A stretch of 9,162 nucleotides of DNA from an uncultured Collinsella sp. (lineage in GTDB: Bacteria > Actinomycetota > Coriobacteriia > Coriobacteriales > Coriobacteriaceae). A program made the translations under genes and the position numbers. Below, piece after piece: positions 6,661 through 9,162 of this stretch. The notes under the pieces were generated by a model that was given only the letters and a program-made list of their open reading frames with translations, was not told the origin of the DNA and ran no database searches. Location of the stretch: assembly GCA_902465115.1 (NCBI GenBank), contig CABQMC010000049.1:1-9162 (forward strand), written 5' to 3'. Each line of letters begins with the position of its first letter. Position 1 is the stretch's first letter.

Positions 6661-7728
6661 ATGGTTACCCCCAAGATTTCCGTTGTCGTTCCCATCTATA
6701 AAGTGGAGGAGTGCCTGGCCTGGTGCCTGGACTCCCTGCTTGCGCAGGATATGCTCGATTGGGAGGGCGTGCTGGTCAACGATGGCTCACCGGATGGCTC
6801 GCGCGATATTGCGGCCGCTTATTGCGAAAAGGATGCGCGCTTTACGCTGGTCGATAAGGAGAACGGTGGCCTGTCGAGTGCACGTAATGCAGGCATCGTT
6901 GCGTCCACGGCGCCTATCGTCACGTTTTTGGATTCCGACGACCGGTTTACGCCCGATGCATGCCGCGTGATCGTCGATGCCTTTGAGCGCGAGGACTGCG
7001 ACGTTTTGACCTTTGGCGCGAATCCGTATCCGCTGGAGGCGGGGTATCCGTGGCTTAACTATGTGCTGAGCCCGCGTGATGTGTCGTTTGAAGGCTATAG
7101 CTCTGACCTGTTGTTTAAGGAAGCGTCTCGCCCCTTTGCATGGCGCACCGCCTGCAAGCGTGAGTTTTTGCTGGGCAACGGGATCGTGTTCGACGAAACC
7201 GTTAAGTATGGCGAGGACCAGGTCTTCGATTTTGCCGTGTACGGTCGTTCGCATAAGACCGCGCTTGTCTCGAACAAGCTGTATGACTACCGCGTGGCGC
7301 GCAAGGGTTCGCTCATGGACACCATGCGCTACGACGACGAGACGCGTCTGCTGGAGCACGTGAAGATTTACTCCGCGGTGCTGGCTGACTGGCGGCGCGA
7401 CGGTCTCGATGCCCAGCATGCCGATGACCTTGCATATTTCCTGTGCGATCTGGTGCTGTACGATGCGCTCAGGTTACTGGGTTCGGACTGCGGCAAGGTG
7501 TTTGCTGCCGTTGCCACGGCGCTTGCCGGTTCTGCCGTGGGCAGGGATGCTGCGCTCGCACAATGCGCTCCTTCTGTTGCTGCTATGGTGCGTGCGGCGC
7601 TTACCAGCAAGGCCCCCAATGCCCGTGAGTGCAAAAAGCTCATGTTCGATTACGACGTCTTGAGGTTTGGGCGCCTGGGTGCCTGCAAACGCATGGCAGC
7701 GAACGCTCTGGGAAAGCGAGAAGTGTAG
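6661..7728 (+). CDS. GT2 glycosyltransferase B' (relative of B)
   Basis: This is a 355-residue family-2 glycosyltransferase. ISVVVPIYKVEECL (6-19), VNDGSPDGS (39-47), GGLSSARNAG (69-78) and FLDSDD (89-94) give the complete GT-A donor and metal-binding set. YGED (183-186) is the catalytic acid region. I chose ATG 6661 over GTG 6655 because AGGAG (6647-6651) is 9 bases from the former and only 3 from the latter. That ribosome site overlaps the stop codon of A', so coupling is likely. The C-terminus is alanine-rich and helical-looking with a basic end (KRMAANALGKREV) that could lie on the membrane surface. It is related to B at moderate identity across the whole length. The sugar specificity is not readable. 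Confidence 0.87.
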   Translation: MVTPKISVVVPIYKVEECLAWCLDSLLAQDMLDWEGVLVNDGSPDGSRDIAAAYCEKDARFTLVDKENGGLSSARNAGIVASTAPIVTFLDSDDRFTPDACRVIVDAFEREDCDVLTFGANPYPLEAGYPWLNYVLSPRDVSFEGYSSDLLFKEASRPFAWRTACKREFLLGNGIVFDETVKYGEDQVFDFAVYGRSHKTALVSNKLYDYRVARKGSLMDTMRYDDETRLLEHVKIYSAVLADWRRDGLDAQHADDLAYFLCDLVLYDALRLLGSDCGKVFAAVATALAGSAVGRDAALAQCAPSVAAMVRAALTSKAPNARECKKLMFDYDVLRFGRLGACKRMAANALGKREV

Positions 7729-9162
7729 ATGAGTATCAAGCGTTTGGCGCTTTGCCGCAGCCAGGGCCGTCTGTTTGTGCTGCTTCGTTTTGCCGGTCAG
7801 GATGTCGCCGCGCTTATTGAGCGGGAGGGTTCTCAAGCGTTTGCCCATGCGACGACGAGCGGTTCTTGTGTGCCGTCGCTGGTACTCCCGGTCGATCATG
7901 GCCGTGTGCTGGCGCTTTGCCCTTCCGTTTCCGATTACGAACGCGAGCTCGCCGTCTTGGTGCTTCCGTTTTTGGATGGCTCGTCGATGGATGCCGTTTT
8001 TGCATTCGGTGGCCAAAGGTTGGGCTCTATTCGCCTCGATAGCCGCGTGGCCAAGCTGGAATCCAAGATTAACTACAAAGCAAAGCCTGCGCTGTGTGCG
8101 CTTTTCCGCGATGCGCAGCGTGGCGAATGCTGCGGTCGCTACGAGATCGATGCCATTCGCTATTTGCCGGCAGACGCCGGCGCGGTGTGGCGTTATGAGG
8201 TTACCTGGGCGGGAGACCCCCAGTGCGCGCCTGAGCTCCAGATCTTCGATACGCATATGAATGCCATCGATGCTACCGTGCATGTGTTTGAATCGCAGGT
8301 CGATGTGCCGCAGCGCAACGGTTGCCGCGTCAATAAAACGTATTTGAGCGTTGAGATGCCCCAGGATATACGTGATTTTGTCGCGATTGCGGCTGATCCC
8401 ACGGGCCTAATCCAGAGCGGTTTTTGCGCCATGGATGGTCGCCTGTACAACGGCATGGTCGACGACAGCTGGAACCGCATGAAGGATGCACGCGCTGACG
8501 ACGCAGCTTATCGACGTTGGTTTGAGCAACATCGCGCAAAGCCGGGCGATCTGGCGTGCCAGCGTGTCGCTTCGGTGGCTTTTGCCTATAGACCACTCGT
8601 GAGTATTGTGGTGCCGTGCTACAAGACTGATCGGGAATACCTGCGCGAGCTGCTGGACTCGGTGCTAGCCCAGAGTTATGACAACTGGGAACTGCTCCTT
8701 ATGGATGCCTCGCCTGAATGGGATGCGGTGGCCGCCCTTGCGGCAGGCGCCAACGACGAGCGCATCCGTCGCATCGAGCTTCCCGGCAACGGCGGCATTG
8801 TGCTCAACACCAACGCAGGTATCGAGCGAGCGACAGGCGACTACGTCGCGTTCTTGGACCATGACGACATTCTGGAACCGGACGCGTTATTCCAGTATGT
8901 TTCCGCGCTGAATAAGGCGGCCGAGGACAAGCGTCCCCAGGTCCTGTTCTGCGACGAGGACATGTTCCAGAAAACGGGGGAGTGGGGCCAGCCGGTCTTT
9001 AAGACCAAGCTCAACGTCGACCTGCTCTATAGCCATAACTGCGTGACGCATTTCCTGATGGTGCAGAAGGCGCTTATTGATCGCATTGGCATGTCGCCGG
9101 AAGACGTCGCGGGCGCTCAAGATTACGACCTGACGCTCCGCTGCCTTGCGGCGGGCGCGCGG
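7729..9162 (+). CDS. GT2 glycosyltransferase C with a long N-terminal extension, 3' end outside window
   Basis: This frame is open without a stop from ATG 7729 to the window edge (478 codons), so the protein is partial at its C-terminus. Its ATG directly abuts the TAG of B' (TAGATG), indicating translational coupling; GAGAAG at 7718-7723 is a modest ribosome site. Residues 1 to about 255 form an extension I do not recognise. It looks strand-rich, with a short basic helix near 109-120. YRRWFEQH (261-268) is the linker motif often seen before this GT2 subtype. The catalytic domain starts at PLVSIVVPCYKT (289-300), with FLDHDD (375-380) as metal site, CDEDMF (408-413), and GAQDYDLTLR (462-471) as the catalytic region. 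DHDD plus QDYDL enzymes are commonly large, multi-domain O-antigen, rhamnan or wall-polysaccharide transferases, so a second transferase domain may follow beyond the window. Confidence 0.85.
   Translation, partial: MSIKRLALCRSQGRLFVLLRFAGQDVAALIEREGSQAFAHATTSGSCVPSLVLPVDHGRVLALCPSVSDYERELAVLVLPFLDGSSMDAVFAFGGQRLGSIRLDSRVAKLESKINYKAKPALCALFRDAQRGECCGRYEIDAIRYLPADAGAVWRYEVTWAGDPQCAPELQIFDTHMNAIDATVHVFESQVDVPQRNGCRVNKTYLSVEMPQDIRDFVAIAADPTGLIQSGFCAMDGRLYNGMVDDSWNRMKDARADDAAYRRWFEQHRAKPGDLACQRVASVAFAYRPLVSIVVPCYKTDREYLRELLDSVLAQSYDNWELLLMDASPEWDAVAALAAGANDERIRRIELPGNGGIVLNTNAGIERATGDYVAFLDHDDILEPDALFQYVSALNKAAEDKRPQVLFCDEDMFQKTGEWGQPVFKTKLNVDLLYSHNCVTHFLMVQKALIDRIGMSPEDVAGAQDYDLTLRCLAAGAR

Overview
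The window reads as a chromosomal piece of a GC-rich Gram-positive anaerobe. My best guess is the class Coriobacteriia (Collinsella/Olsenella type). This rests on base composition by eye, strong AGGAGG/AAGGAG ribosome sites, TTG and GTG starts, and the mix of a DUF1703-type AAA protein with a large family-2 glycosyltransferase (GT2) cluster. It is an inference, because no rRNA or other taxonomic marker is present.

Layout. (1) 212-2008 (+): a protein of the AAA-ATPase-like/PD-(D/E)XK family (PF09820 plus PF08011). The fold signature is clear, but the Walker B glutamate and the nuclease residues look replaced. (2) 2026-3048 (-): a GlfT-like GT2 enzyme, convergent with gene 1 across a 17-base gap. 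(3) 3049-3304: a 256-base divergent intergenic region with candidate promoters in both directions. (4) 3305-9162 (+): five consecutive GT2 genes, called here A (3305), B (4415), A' (5530), B' (6661) and C (7729, running off the window). Gaps are 6, 74, 12 and 0 bases, so they are probably one transcription unit.

How the genes work together. Five or six cytosolic, nucleotide-sugar-dependent glycosyltransferases in a row indicate a cell-surface polysaccharide locus (capsule, wall polysaccharide or glycolipid). Each enzyme would add one or a few sugars to a lipid-linked chain. No polymerase, flippase, ABC transporter, priming transferase or sugar-nucleotide synthesis gene lies in the window, so the polymer cannot be identified.

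The most interesting structure is A-B-A'-B'. The A and A' products differ at only 11 of 93 N-terminal residues but diverge strongly afterwards. B and B' are more distant relatives in the same order. This looks like a two-gene module that was duplicated, with donor-binding halves held alike (including a 46-base identical tract) and acceptor halves drifting. The second point of interest is the AAA/nuclease-like protein with apparently dead active sites and about 26 cysteines. I found no tRNA, rRNA, CRISPR array, transposase or convincing hairpin terminator.
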